From positions 1 through 13,434 of the forward strand of contig CALIBA010000112.1 of assembly GCA_938045435.1 (NCBI GenBank): a stretch of DNA of 13,434 nt, written 5' to 3'. Each line of letters starts with the position of its first letter. Position 1 is the first letter of the stretch. The notes beneath the pieces were generated by a model. The model saw nothing but the letters and a program-made list of their open reading frames with translations. It was not told the DNA's origin and searched no databases. The position numbers and the translations under genes are program-made. Below, in pieces: positions 1 to 8,300 of the stretch. Source of the stretch: an uncultured Selenomonas sp. Lineage in GTDB: Bacteria > Bacillota > Negativicutes > Selenomonadales > Selenomonadaceae.

Positions 1-1576
1 CAGTCCCTCCACTAGCTGGCTGATCCTCAGTCTCCTCATCGGAGTCCGTGATCTTGAAGCTCGTTGGCTTCTTGAGGAACTTTTTCCCAGCAGGGGTAAG
101 CTTCAGGAGTCCGTAGTTCTCTACATCCTTCTTTAGGTAGCCTGCGATGAGTGCCTGGCGTATGACTGTCGTCCACGTGGATTCCTCATGATCTTGACCT
201 GATCCGAAGCACTCGAGTTCCTCATGATGGAAGGACTCAATGTCGGAGTTGGTCTCTCCACGGAGTACTGCGATGACGTAGTCAGCATTGAACTTCTCCT
301 TGAGGCTGCTGACGACCTCGAGAAGGTTTACAAGCAATTCTTTAGCTTCCACTTTGGTTTTAGGTACTAAACAATTATCACAGCTACCGCAGTTCTCTGC
401 CTCATAGCGCTCGCCGAAGTAGTTGAGGAGGAAGGACCGACGACAGATGCTGGTCTCAGCATAGTCGGCAGTCTCGCGGAGAAGAGCTCGGGCGATCTCC
501 TGATCAGCGACGGACTTGCCTTTGGTGAAGCGCTCAAGCTTCTCCAAATCATCGTGATCATAATAGGCGATACATACACCCTCACCTCCATCACGTCCGG
601 CGCGCCCTGTCTCTTGGTAGTATCCCTCAAGACTCTTGGGCATATCGAAGTGTATGACGTAGCGTACGTCTGGCTTATCTATCCCCATACCGAAAGCGAT
701 CGTGGCTACTATGACCTCTGCTCGCTCTTCGATAAAGGCATCTTGATTCTCTGCTCGCTCCTTGGCATCCAATCCTGCATGATAGGGAAGTGCCTTGATC
801 CCATTGGCCTGAAGGACCTCGGTGAGATTCATCACCTGGGTACGGCGCATGCAATAAACGATCCCGCTTTTCTTCGGATTGGACAATATGTAGCGTACGA
901 TATCCCGCTCTGATTCCGCCGTCTTCGGATGGATACGATAGAGTAGGTTAGGGCGATTGAAGGAGCTCTGGAAGACCGCTGCTGACTCCATCCCCAAGTT
1001 CTTCATGATGTCATGCTGTACCTTGGGGGTAGCTGTGGCTGTGAGGGCCATAATGGGGCGGTCAGCGATCTCGTTGACGATAGCGCGTATCCGACGATAT
1101 TCGGGTCGGAAGTCATGCCCCCACTCAGATATACAGTGGGCTTCGTCTACGGCGTAGAACGAGATCGGGATCTCCTGCAGAAGCTTGATGTTCTCCTTCT
1201 TATGTAGAGACTCGGGAGCTACATAGAGTAGCTTGGTCCGGCCCTGACGTACATCCTCCTTCACCTCCTCCAGTCGAGTACGAGAGAGAGAAGAGTTGAG
1301 GAAGTGAGCGACGGTATCCTCTTCACAGAAGCCTCGCACGGCATCGACCTGATTCTTCATCAAGGCGATCAGTGGGGAGATAATCACTGCTGTCCCAGGC
1401 ATGAGAAGGGCTGGGAGTTGATAACAGAGGCTCTTCCCACCACCTGTGGGCATCAGGACAAAGGTATCTTGACCAGCAAGAATACTCTCGATGATTTCCT
1501 GCTGATTCCCTTTAAACTGGTCGAAGCCAAAGTGCTTCTTTAGTCCTTCCTTGAGGTTGATCCCGTCCATGGCCAT
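1..1576 (-). CDS. recQ: ATP-dependent DNA helicase RecQ, N-terminal 525 residues (runs off the window)
   Basis: This is a 3'-5' DNA helicase of recombination and repair. The frame is open from an ATG at 1576 (a second in-frame ATG lies at 1570) to the window edge. Visible parts are: a RecQ 'zero' motif region (FGFDQFKGNQQEII, residues 16-29), Walker A TGGGKS at 44-49, DEAH box at 144-147, motif III LTATATP at 178-184, helicase C lobe with motif VI QETGRAGRDG at 321-330, and the RQC zinc site C378, C396, C399, C402 (CGSCDNC). A winged-helix region follows and breaks off at residue 525. The HRDC domain, if present, lies outside. An in-frame TAA stands upstream of the start, and there is no Shine-Dalgarno sequence, which is usual in Bacteroidota. 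Stretches such as AHFLNSSLSR and FYAVDEAHCISEWGHDFRPE read like Bacteroidota RecQ. It is unrelated in function to the phage genes beside it. Confidence 0.95.
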   Translation of the reverse strand, partial: MAMDGINLKEGLKKHFGFDQFKGNQQEIIESILAGQDTFVLMPTGGGKSLCYQLPALLMPGTAVIISPLIALMKNQVDAVRGFCEEDTVAHFLNSSLSRTRLEEVKEDVRQGRTKLLYVAPESLHKKENIKLLQEIPISFYAVDEAHCISEWGHDFRPEYRRIRAIVNEIADRPIMALTATATPKVQHDIMKNLGMESAAVFQSSFNRPNLLYRIHPKTAESERDIVRYILSNPKKSGIVYCMRRTQVMNLTEVLQANGIKALPYHAGLDAKERAENQDAFIEERAEVIVATIAFGMGIDKPDVRYVIHFDMPKSLEGYYQETGRAGRDGGEGVCIAYYDHDDLEKLERFTKGKSVADQEIARALLRETADYAETSICRRSFLLNYFGERYEAENCGSCDNCLVPKTKVEAKELLVNLLEVVSSLKEKFNADYVIAVLRGETNSDIESFHHEELECFGSGQDHEESTWTTVIRQALIAGYLKKDVENYGLLKLTPAGKKFLKKPTSFKITDSDEETEDQPASGGT

Positions 1577-1675
1577 ACGCTTCGTGATTACTTGGAGTCT
1601 ACTTGAGGGTAGAGATTAAGCTGCGACTGCGATATTCTATAACACGGAATGATATCTTCTTAGTGGGCTTTCACG
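1577..1675. other. Junction between recQ upstream region and the phage operon
   Basis: This stretch of about 95 bases lies between the recQ start and the last codon of the broken gpJ gene. It shows no convincing coding frame, promoter, tRNA or terminator. The gpJ frame meets a TGA at 1671-1673 in the middle of the protein family, so the phage sequence probably ends at or just before here. Reading the minus strand, GTTAAAGCCC (1691-1682) is followed by the near-repeat GTGAAAGCCC (1674-1665), a 9/10 match across the presumed break. This could be microhomology or chance. The exact breakpoint cannot be fixed from the sequence alone. Confidence 0.6.
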
Positions 1676-2510
1676 CTTCGGGGGCTTTAACGCTCACCTT
1701 GTCCGTCAGCGGACGGATACGACGGTCATTCAGCTTCTCGCGTACAAGCGAGAGGACTTCTTCGCCCGGCAGGACACCTCCCTTTAGGAGCGGATAGACA
1801 ACGACTTCCCCCGGCGCGGGACTGTCTACACTCACATCCGAGATGAGCGCGGATGCCGCCTTTGCGTGATACTCATACGCGAGCGTCGGTCCCGCCGTCG
1901 AAAACTTCTCAGGCGCTTCATGGATGCGCTCGCGGTAGGACTCATCGTCCTCCACGTCTGCACCGCCCTCGCTTTTCGTTGTATTCATCGCAGATACGAG
2001 AAATGGCACGGGGTCAACAATCGTCTTGAGTTCCCCCGCCGCGTACCCATTCCCGACCGTGCCCGCGATGGTACAGGTTGCAGTGCCGCGAGCAGATATC
2101 ACCCCTTTTGGAATGATGATCGTCTCATTCAGCGCGAACATAACGCTGTCCCCCGCCGTTACGCGCAGGCCTTTGGGAATACTTGTCGCCGTCTCGCGGG
2201 GCGCAGACAGGACGAGATTCAGCGTCGTGTGCGCCTCTGATGCTCCGATTCGCTCTGTTCCGACAAGCATGCCGATGTGGTCAAGGTAGTCCCCCGTCGC
2301 ATAGGCAAGGAGGTTCATCTTCGCCGACTGGTCGATAATTTCCCGTTGCTGCACAATGATCGCCTCCACACTGAGCAAAACGAGACGCAATGGATCGGCA
2401 CGTGCGAGCTTTCGATCCAGCAGCCCCTCCACTGTTTTGACGATATTCGATTCAACGAGCGCGGGAGAACGCTCTGCAAAGGACAATCTCGGCAAATCAC
2501 GCAGTTTCAT
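1671..2510 (-). pseudogene. Baseplate assembly protein gpJ-like, C-terminally truncated
   Basis: P2 gpJ/Mu gp47-type baseplate wedge protein (Baseplate_J family). It forms the peripheral wedge that links hub and tail fibres. The frame encodes 279 residues starting with ATG at 2510. It contains the family's N-terminal helical part (residues 1-90), the β-rich core with VTAGDSVMFALN and IAGTVGNGYAAGELKTI, the GGADVEDDESYRERI segment, and a late TAGPTLAYEYHAKAAS region. It then stops after RPLTDKVSVKAPEA. In P2 gpJ (about 302 aa) and longer Firmicutes relatives the chain continues with another domain after the PLTD..V.VKAP motif, so the C-terminal part is missing. The start overlaps the gpW stop by 14 bases, showing translational coupling. 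Loss of the end coincides with the switch to recQ sequence. I mark it broken, but if the join is artificial the real gene is intact. Confidence 0.85.
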
Positions 2511-2817
2511 CGCGCAGCCTCACTTTCACCGTTGTATTCAGCACACCCTCCTCGCCATCGCCCTGATAAAACACACCGAGCACCTGCACGCGCGGCTCAT
2601 ATTTATTCACCGCCGCAACAATCTCACTTGTAAGCCTTGCCTGTGCCGCCGCGATCGGAAGGTCAACGACCTCACCTGATATACCAAACTCACGATCCAT
2701 CGGAACACTTTTCTTGAGCGTGGTGAGGATCGTCCGTACATTTTGCAGGATTTCCGCTGTGCGGGACGCAGGGGCAAAGTCCACCGCCCCAATTTCCTGC
2801 GTCACATCGTGTGTCAC
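2497..2817 (-). CDS. Baseplate wedge protein gpW / gp25-like
   Basis: A 106-residue protein of the GPW/gp25 family (P2 gpW, T4 gp25, Mu gp46), the small wedge subunit that joins baseplate to sheath. The central part fits the family: a helix with VRTILTTLKKSVPMDREFGI (residues 27-46), then a conserved block ending in the pattern I..AV..YEPRV.V, followed by β-strands VLNTTVKVRLRD. The start is GTG at 2817, overlapping the gpU stop as GTGA. An RBS-like AAGGAGAA lies in the end of gpU. The stop overlaps the gpJ start by 14 bases. The order gpW-gpJ is the same as in P2, Mu-like and related contractile phages, which supports the call. Confidence 0.9.
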   Translation of the reverse strand: MTHDVTQEIGAVDFAPASRTAEILQNVRTILTTLKKSVPMDREFGISGEVVDLPIAAAQARLTSEIVAAVNKYEPRVQVLGVFYQGDGEEGVLNTTVKVRLRDETA

Positions 2818-3386
2818 TTCTCCTTCGCCTCCTCTGTCTGTCCCTCTTCCTCCGCCTGCACCTCATACATCTCAGACAGATATTCTTTCAGTGTGATTTC
2901 GACCTGCGTCACGAGGATGCGCCCACCATGATCGACGCGTTCGGCACTCTCGCCGACGCTCTCAATCACCCACATATGAGCCCCAACTGCCTCATTGCCA
3001 AAGATGAGATACATCGGTTCGCCCTTCTCGCAGAGTTCGCGGAGCTTCGCGGTCTCCTCTGCAGGGCTTACACCAAGCCCGACGTGAAACTGCATGGCAA
3101 AGGTGATTTCTTCGCCGTCAGGTGCGATGAACTCAACGAGCGGCTTTTTCCCGATGATCTCATGCGTGGCAAAACGTGCCTTTGTGGAACGCTTATAGTC
3201 GCGGAACGTACGCACCTCGTCGGCTGTGACCGTGAATACGATGTCACCGAGCGTGCCGATCTGCTTGTTGATCTGCAACCAAGGGAAGCGGTCGCCGAGG
3301 TCGGAGATGAACTGATCCCGCACCTTGAGCAGACGTTTTGTCGCACGCTTTTTGTATGATTCGACCGCCTTGTCCAAAAATGACAT
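2814..3386 (-). CDS. Phage tail protein gpU-like
   Basis: A 190-residue protein resembling P2 gpU (Phage_P2_GpU, about 159 aa), a tail protein needed to finish the tail tube. The recognisable core is residues about 35-165, including the block THEIIGKKPLVEFIAPDGEE followed by ITFAMQFHVGLGVSPAEE and LRELCEKGEPMYLIFGN. The N-terminal 25 residues are basic and helical (KAVESYKKRATKRLLK), and the C-terminal 25 are strongly acidic (EEEGQTEEAKEK), so it is longer than P2 gpU at both ends. The start is ATG at 3386, with RBS GGAGGG inside the end codons of the PAAR gene. In P2, gpU lies just after the tape measure. Here it sits after the PAAR gene, an order that makes a baseplate-proximal job conceivable. 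The family call is fairly secure; the exact role is inferred. Confidence 0.8.
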   Translation of the reverse strand: MSFLDKAVESYKKRATKRLLKVRDQFISDLGDRFPWLQINKQIGTLGDIVFTVTADEVRTFRDYKRSTKARFATHEIIGKKPLVEFIAPDGEEITFAMQFHVGLGVSPAEETAKLRELCEKGEPMYLIFGNEAVGAHMWVIESVGESAERVDHGGRILVTQVEITLKEYLSEMYEVQAEEEGQTEEAKEK

Positions 3387-3387
3387 G

Positions 3388-3708
3388 TTACCCTCCTACA
3401 AACACATTCCCGCTCCCTGTTGTGTGACTCCCGGACTGCCCGCAGGACTGACAAACGGTCGCGTCACCGATACGGATCACGGGGCGGCCGTTGCAAAAGA
3501 CCGTCGAGCTTCCCGCGACGCTCCCAAATGTACCGCCATGCGGGCAGTTGGTCGGTCCCGTGTCATTCAGTCGGTGCAATCCCTTCCCGTTGACGAATAC
3601 ATTGCCGCTCACGACATTCACTGTCCCCGTCCGCCCATGCGGACAGCAGGGAAGCCCCTTGTTGCACGTTCCCGTCGTCGCGTCGCCGTTTCTTACTGCC
3701 GATGGCAT
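3388..3708 (-). CDS. PAAR-domain tail spike tip protein, Cys/His-rich
   Basis: A 106-residue PAAR-like protein, expected to cap the trimeric tail spike with a sharpened, metal-bound tip that enters the host envelope first. Seen directly: Gly/Val/Asn-rich β-type sequence, the motif VIRIGDATVCQSCGQ (77-91), and the closing SGNVFVGG (99-106), which echoes an earlier SGNVFVNG (34-41) as in two pseudo-repeats. Possible metal ligands fall in three groups: C15, C21, C22 and H24; C55 and H57; C72, C86, C89 and H95. This is more than the single zinc site normal for PAAR tips, so either extra metal sites or disulphides are possible. The start is ATG at 3708 with RBS GGGAGGTG. It directly follows the short gpV gene (12-base gap), which fits a spike shaft plus separate tip. 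Confidence 0.85.
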   Translation of the reverse strand: MPSAVRNGDATTGTCNKGLPCCPHGRTGTVNVVSGNVFVNGKGLHRLNDTGPTNCPHGGTFGSVAGSSTVFCNGRPVIRIGDATVCQSCGQSGSHTTGSGNVFVGG

Positions 3709-3720
3709 GGTTTCACCTCC

Positions 3721-4122
3721 CTAGTTCAGCGATATTGTCCGTCCCTTGATGACAATATTCCCCGTGCACTGGATTGTCAGACCGCCCGTCGCGCGGTCAA
3801 ACTCCACAAATGAGCCATCGGAGAAGTCGATACGGCGTTTATCCACACTATCCGCATTTCCTGTGCCCTCTTTGTAATGTGCGCCGAGAATCCAACCCGT
3901 CGAGAAGTTCTTGTCGTTACAGGCAAAGAGGCACACAACCTGCTCGCCGATGTCCGGCAGCCAAAAGTCACGGTTGACCTTTCCGCCGCGCGTGAGAACA
4001 GGAAGGACAGTCGATGTCGTTTTATCTTTCTCCTCGAATACCACACGTACGGCGCAGTCTGCGGGAAGCACCTCGCTCACGATGCCGACACGCACCATAT
4101 TCCGCACGACTTTAGTATCCAT
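3721..4122 (-). CDS. Baseplate spike protein gpV-like (short form)
   Basis: P2 gpV/Mu gp45-type central spike protein, the trimer under the hub that pierces the outer envelope. The chosen start is ATG at 4122 (133 aa). A TTG at 4125 is one codon upstream and equally in frame; AGGAGGG serves either. Residues about 7-90 form the OB-fold: VRNMVRVGIVSEV, then FWLPDIGEQVVCLFACN, then WILGAHY. The remainder (KRRIDFSDGSFVEFDRATG and GLTIQCTGNIVIKGRTISLN) is the beginning of the β-helix. P2 gpV has about 211 residues and ends in a histidine-rich apex (HTHKHPGD type); that apex is absent here. The protein therefore looks complete but short, with the next gene (PAAR) supplying the tip. It overlaps the end of gpD by 11 bases. 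Confidence 0.87.
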   Translation of the reverse strand: MDTKVVRNMVRVGIVSEVLPADCAVRVVFEEKDKTTSTVLPVLTRGGKVNRDFWLPDIGEQVVCLFACNDKNFSTGWILGAHYKEGTGNADSVDKRRIDFSDGSFVEFDRATGGLTIQCTGNIVIKGRTISLN

Positions 4123-5125
4123 CAATGACCCTCCTCAGTTCTGCTTTTGTGGTGTAGCCGCTGCCGACTTCGTGACTGCTGCGCGTGATGAGGTATTTCC
4201 CATCATAGACGTGGAACCCCGCAAGCGTGACGGTATTGGAGGCAAGCAGAGCGAAATTCCCGACCATGTGGAGCGAAACTGCGACCTCATCCAGATTCTT
4301 CTCACGCAGCTTCTTCTTGGCAAGTTTCTCTGCCTCCTCGATGCTCGCTACCTTCTCGTTGACCTCAAGCGTCCGCCCCTTCTCTCGGCGTGGGTCGGTG
4401 AAGGTATACTCGATGAGTTCGCCTTTTTTCCCGTGCTTGTACTTGACGTGACAGGCGCGATAAATCTCGTGAATGGTTGTCCTGCAATCGAACGAGATGA
4501 TATTGTCCTTCCCTTTAGTGATTGTCATGACAGGCTCTGCCGCCTCGTATTTGGCAATATCAAAGACAACGATGTTCTTGTCCGTCACCTTGAGCGCAAG
4601 TCCCGCGTCCTTGCAGAGTTTTTGGAGAAAGGCAAGGTCTGTCTCCTCCGACTGCTCCGCACGTTCGATGACGGGATCTTCCGGCGTATCAAAGAAATGC
4701 TGCATTCCCGCGCCCTCTGCTACGTCCTGCACGATGCGGGAAAGATTCGCCTTCTCCCATGCGCGCGTGCGCTCCACGCCGCGCAGATCGGTGTTGTTCG
4801 GTACGGAGATGAGCTTGATCTTCGCCTCATTCGGCGGTCCCGTGTTCGTGATCTCATCGACCTCAAACTTACCGAATGGAAGTTCTCTGTTATCCCCTTC
4901 GCTCTCCCAGTCGGAGATAACGAGTGTGATATCCATGATTGCGCCGCGCTCCGGGAACCAGTCGCCCTGCCAGAGCGCCTCACGGTCTTCGAGCGTGATT
5001 TCCGCGCTGTCTGCTTCTCCGCTGAGGACTTCCCGCACAGAGAAGGATTTGAGAAAGCGGGCGATGTCCTGTGATATATCCACATTGTCATATTTACATT
5101 TGACCCTTGCCCGACGTGATTTCAT
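4112..5125 (-). CDS. Baseplate hub / late control protein gpD-like
   Basis: A 337-residue member of the P2 gpD/Mu gp44/T4 gp27-like family, the trimeric hub that joins tail tube to spike. N-terminal β-domain markers are YDNVDISQDIARFLKSFSV and the SGEADSAEITLEDRE block (residues about 35-49), then WFPERGAIMDITLVISDW and LPFGKFEVDEI. The middle holds the helical RIVQDVAEGAGMQHFF and the segment EQSEETDLAFLQKLCKDAGL, which is strongly diagnostic of this family. The C-terminal part has EEAEKLAKKKLREKN followed by GNFALLASNTVTLAGF and a DGKYLITRSSHEVG ending. It starts at ATG 5125, 4 bases after the gpX stop, with GAGGTGA as RBS. Length is slightly under that of P2 gpD (387 aa). In P2 this gene was named for late control, but its structural role is the hub. 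Confidence 0.92.
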   Translation of the reverse strand: MKSRRARVKCKYDNVDISQDIARFLKSFSVREVLSGEADSAEITLEDREALWQGDWFPERGAIMDITLVISDWESEGDNRELPFGKFEVDEITNTGPPNEAKIKLISVPNNTDLRGVERTRAWEKANLSRIVQDVAEGAGMQHFFDTPEDPVIERAEQSEETDLAFLQKLCKDAGLALKVTDKNIVVFDIAKYEAAEPVMTITKGKDNIISFDCRTTIHEIYRACHVKYKHGKKGELIEYTFTDPRREKGRTLEVNEKVASIEEAEKLAKKKLREKNLDEVAVSLHMVGNFALLASNTVTLAGFHVYDGKYLITRSSHEVGSGYTTKAELRRVIDGY

Positions 5126-5129
5126 TGTC

Positions 5130-5336
5130 TCACCTCTTCCACGGCGGCAGGTTCTTCGCGCGGCTGTCTTTCGGTACGGGCGGGATAGTCAGCACCGTTC
5201 CCGCCGAGAATATCGCCGTCCGTACATGGGCACGGTTCGCATCCATCAGAATGTCCATATATCCACAGTCCCCCATCTGCTCGTATGCAATGAGATCCCA
5301 TGTATCGCCGCTTTTCGTTCTGTATTCTTTAGCCAA
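5130..5336 (-). CDS. Tail protein gpX-like (LysM-type)
   Basis: A 68-residue relative of P2 gpX (67 aa), a small LysM-like tail protein. Diagnostic features are an N-terminal YRTKSGDTWDLIAYEQMGD (residues 5-23), a central helix with ILMDANRAH, and an IPP ending (VLTIPPVP) near residues 48-55. The likely role is in the baseplate or tube tip; its partner is probably gpD, encoded immediately downstream. The start is TTG at 5336, inside the last codons of the tape measure gene (8-base overlap), with GGGAGG upstream. This suggests coupled and perhaps reduced translation. Confidence 0.88.
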   Translation of the reverse strand: MAKEYRTKSGDTWDLIAYEQMGDCGYMDILMDANRAHVRTAIFSAGTVLTIPPVPKDSRAKNLPPWKR

Positions 5337-8300
5337 AAGAAAGCCTCCCTATCTCGCGATTGTACGCCGCCATCTCCTCTGCAAAGGTTCTCTGTACCGT
5401 CTGTGCAGCATCTGTGACTGCCTGCTTGACCTTCTCAGGCTGAACGCTTCCGCTGAAATTCAGCGTAATGGAGATCGGCGGCGCGTTCATCAGCCGTACC
5501 GCCCCCGACGCAAGCCGTGTCTGTTCCACGCTTTTATTCACTTCCGAAGCCGCCTGTGTTCGCTGTTGTGGATACGTTGACGACTCACTCGAATTAACAG
5601 GTTCCGTCGGCACTTGTGGAAAACGCTGTTCCACGCGCTGATTCTGTGTCGGTTCGATGCGCGCGTTTTCATCTTCCGTTTGTAATGCGCTCTTGGCTTC
5701 GCCTTGGATATTTCCTTTCTTCGGAGTTCTCTCAACCGCCACAGAGGAACGCGGCTCACCTCCGTCCTCCTGTCCAATGCCGAGGAGTTCGCCCGCCTTG
5801 CGCCACAGCCCGATCGCACGGGGCGAGCCGTCCAGAGGGATTGCCGCCTCGGCGCTGTCCTCCGCAAAGGTCGTGAGAAATGCCCCCTTGCGGTAGATAC
5901 CGCCGCGCGCGTTTGCCGCGATCTCCTGTCCTCCTCCGCCTCCACTTTCGCCGCTTGCGAAGTTCTTCACATCCTGGATGATGCCCGTCACCATGTTCTT
6001 GATGCCGCCGAGGACGTTGCTTGCAATGTTCGCCAGCATTCCGAAAATACTGCTGAACACCTCCACAATGCCGTTCCACGCCATCGACCAATCCCCGGCG
6101 AATACACCCGTAATGAAGGTGATAATCCCCGTAAGGACACCGACAATGCCATTGATGACGGATGTCACAATTCCGATTGCTGTTGTAACAACACCAACGA
6201 CCACATCCGAAAAAATCAAAAATGCTGTGATGACAGTATTTCCGTATGTTTCTGCGACCAGCATCCCAATGCTGATAAGTACGTCGAACGTCCCACTATG
6301 CTCCGCAAACGCCGCACTCACCTGAGCGAATGCTGCCATAAATGCCTCACCGATTGCCGCAATTTTCGGTGCGAGCGTATCCACCAACGTATAAAACGCC
6401 GTTTTCAACCGCTCTATGGTTGGCTGCATTGCTGTCCATGCGTTGCTGAAAGCTGTCTGAATCCGCTCCCACAACTGCATGAAGAACGGCCCCACCTTGT
6501 CCCAGTTGGTATAGATAAGATACGCTGCTGCCGCAAGTGCCATGAGCGCAATCCCAAGCGGCGAAAACGCTGCCGCAAGGGGCGCCCTGCCGATGGAAAG
6601 AATCGCCGTCCCAAGCCCGCGAAACGCGGCGCTTGCCTTACTGATAGCGCCCGTCATGCTGAAATTGCGTGCCATGTCGAGGACAGACGCTCCGGCCGTC
6701 TTTGCACCCTCAGCGATTGCCGATGCATTATTTGCTATACTTGTGCGAGCGATAGACGAAGCCGCCCGCATCTCTATAAAAGTGGTCTGTACGGATACAA
6801 TCCCATAGCGAAGCCCAGCAAATGCAACCTGAGCCGTTTTGATGCCCAGGAAAATTCCTGCAAATGCTGCAACGGTTCCAACGATTGCCTTCGTCAGCCC
6901 CTCATGCTCCTTAACCCACGCAGAGATACTTGCCGCCGCCTCTGCGCCCCATTTCGCAGCATCTGCGACGCTCGGAAGGAAAAGTGTGCCGATGGAGATT
7001 GCCGCGCCCTCAACGGCAGATTGCAGCTGAACGATAGAACCTTTTGCGTTATCCATCATGACCGCCGCCATTTTTTCGGCTTCGCCGTCGCAGTTCTCCA
7101 TCTGTGCCACAAGATCATTAAACACCTCGGGACCCGCCTCGAGCACATTGAGCCAACCCGTCGCAGCCTCCGTGCCGAAGATAATCTGCATGTACGCCAG
7201 TTTTTCCTCCTCGGTCAATCCCTGCATTTTGTCACGCAGTTCTTGAAGCACGGCGACCATTTTATGAGAACCTTCCCCCGCGATACTATCCATGTCGATG
7301 CCAAGAGAAGAAAGTGCCGCCGATGTTTCTGCCTGCTGCGCCGAAACATCAGAGAGCGAAATACCAAGTTCGTCCATTGCCTTACTCGCCTTTTTCGGCG
7401 GACCCGCAAGACGCATAAAGCCGGCACGCAGAGCTGTGCCTGCCTGAGATGCCTTGACACCCGCATTTGCCATGATACCTGTGAGCGCCGCCGTCTCCTC
7501 CATCGATGCCCCGAATGCACGTGCAACAGGTGCGGTGTACTTCATCGTTTCGCCGATCATCTCCACGTTGGTATTTGTGCGTGTCGCCGTCACCGCGAAC
7601 ACATCCGCCATGTGCCCAGCCTTGTCTGCCGACAATCCAAACGCCGTGAGATCATCCGATACAATGTCAGCCGTGCGGGCAAGATCTGTGCCGCCGGCGG
7701 CGGCAAGGGCTAAGAGACCTGGCATACCTGCGATGATCTGCTCTGTATTCCATCCCGCCATACCAAGATAGCTCATTGCCTCTGCCGACTGCTGTGCGCT
7801 GAACTGCGTCGTCTCACCGAGACGGCGCGCCTCGGCGGTGAGCTGCCCCATTTCCTCACTGTTGGCACGGGTAATCGCCTGCACCTTCGACATGGAGGCT
7901 TCAAACTTCGCAGCGGTGTCAATCACGCTGAAGAGCGGCGCGGCGACCATGCCTGCAACAGCAACAGCATTCCCAAATCCCGCCTTTGCATTTGCAAGGT
8001 TTTCCCCGGCGGCTGCCTTTGCCGCCTGTGCGTTTTGCAGTTTATCAGCAGCTGCTCTTGTCTGTGACATCTCCTGCCGCAGCCGTGTGAGATGCGTGCG
8101 GTATTCATCCGCACTCATTCCGGCGGCACGCATGCCCTGCTGCGCACGTTCCATCGCAGAGTGATACTGACTTTCGGAGATGCGTCCCGCGTCATACTGC
8201 TGCTTGATACGCGCAATCTCGCGCGTATATTTCTTTACTTCCCCTTGCGACTCTTTCCACGCACGCTCAAGACGTTTCTGCTCGGCATTCAAATATTGTG

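Noticed and set aside
554..1543. Plus-strand and minus-strand short open frames within 1-1576
   Set aside because: They are in other frames of recQ, whose single frame is open over the whole stretch with all helicase motifs.
1577..1675. Possible attachment site of a prophage next to recQ
   Set aside because: Only a weak 9/10 near-repeat is visible, there is no tRNA or integrase, and the phage ends in the middle of gpJ, not at a module border.
3911..5074. A 387-codon plus-strand open frame across gpV and gpD
   Set aside because: Shadow of the gpD hub gene; no recognisable domain and no promoter or RBS.
5704..7713. A 669-codon open frame on the plus strand opposite the tape measure gene
   Set aside because: It is antisense to a clearly conserved TP901 tape measure, has no RBS, and its peptide is Cys/Arg/His-rich in a way typical of the complement of a GC-rich gene.
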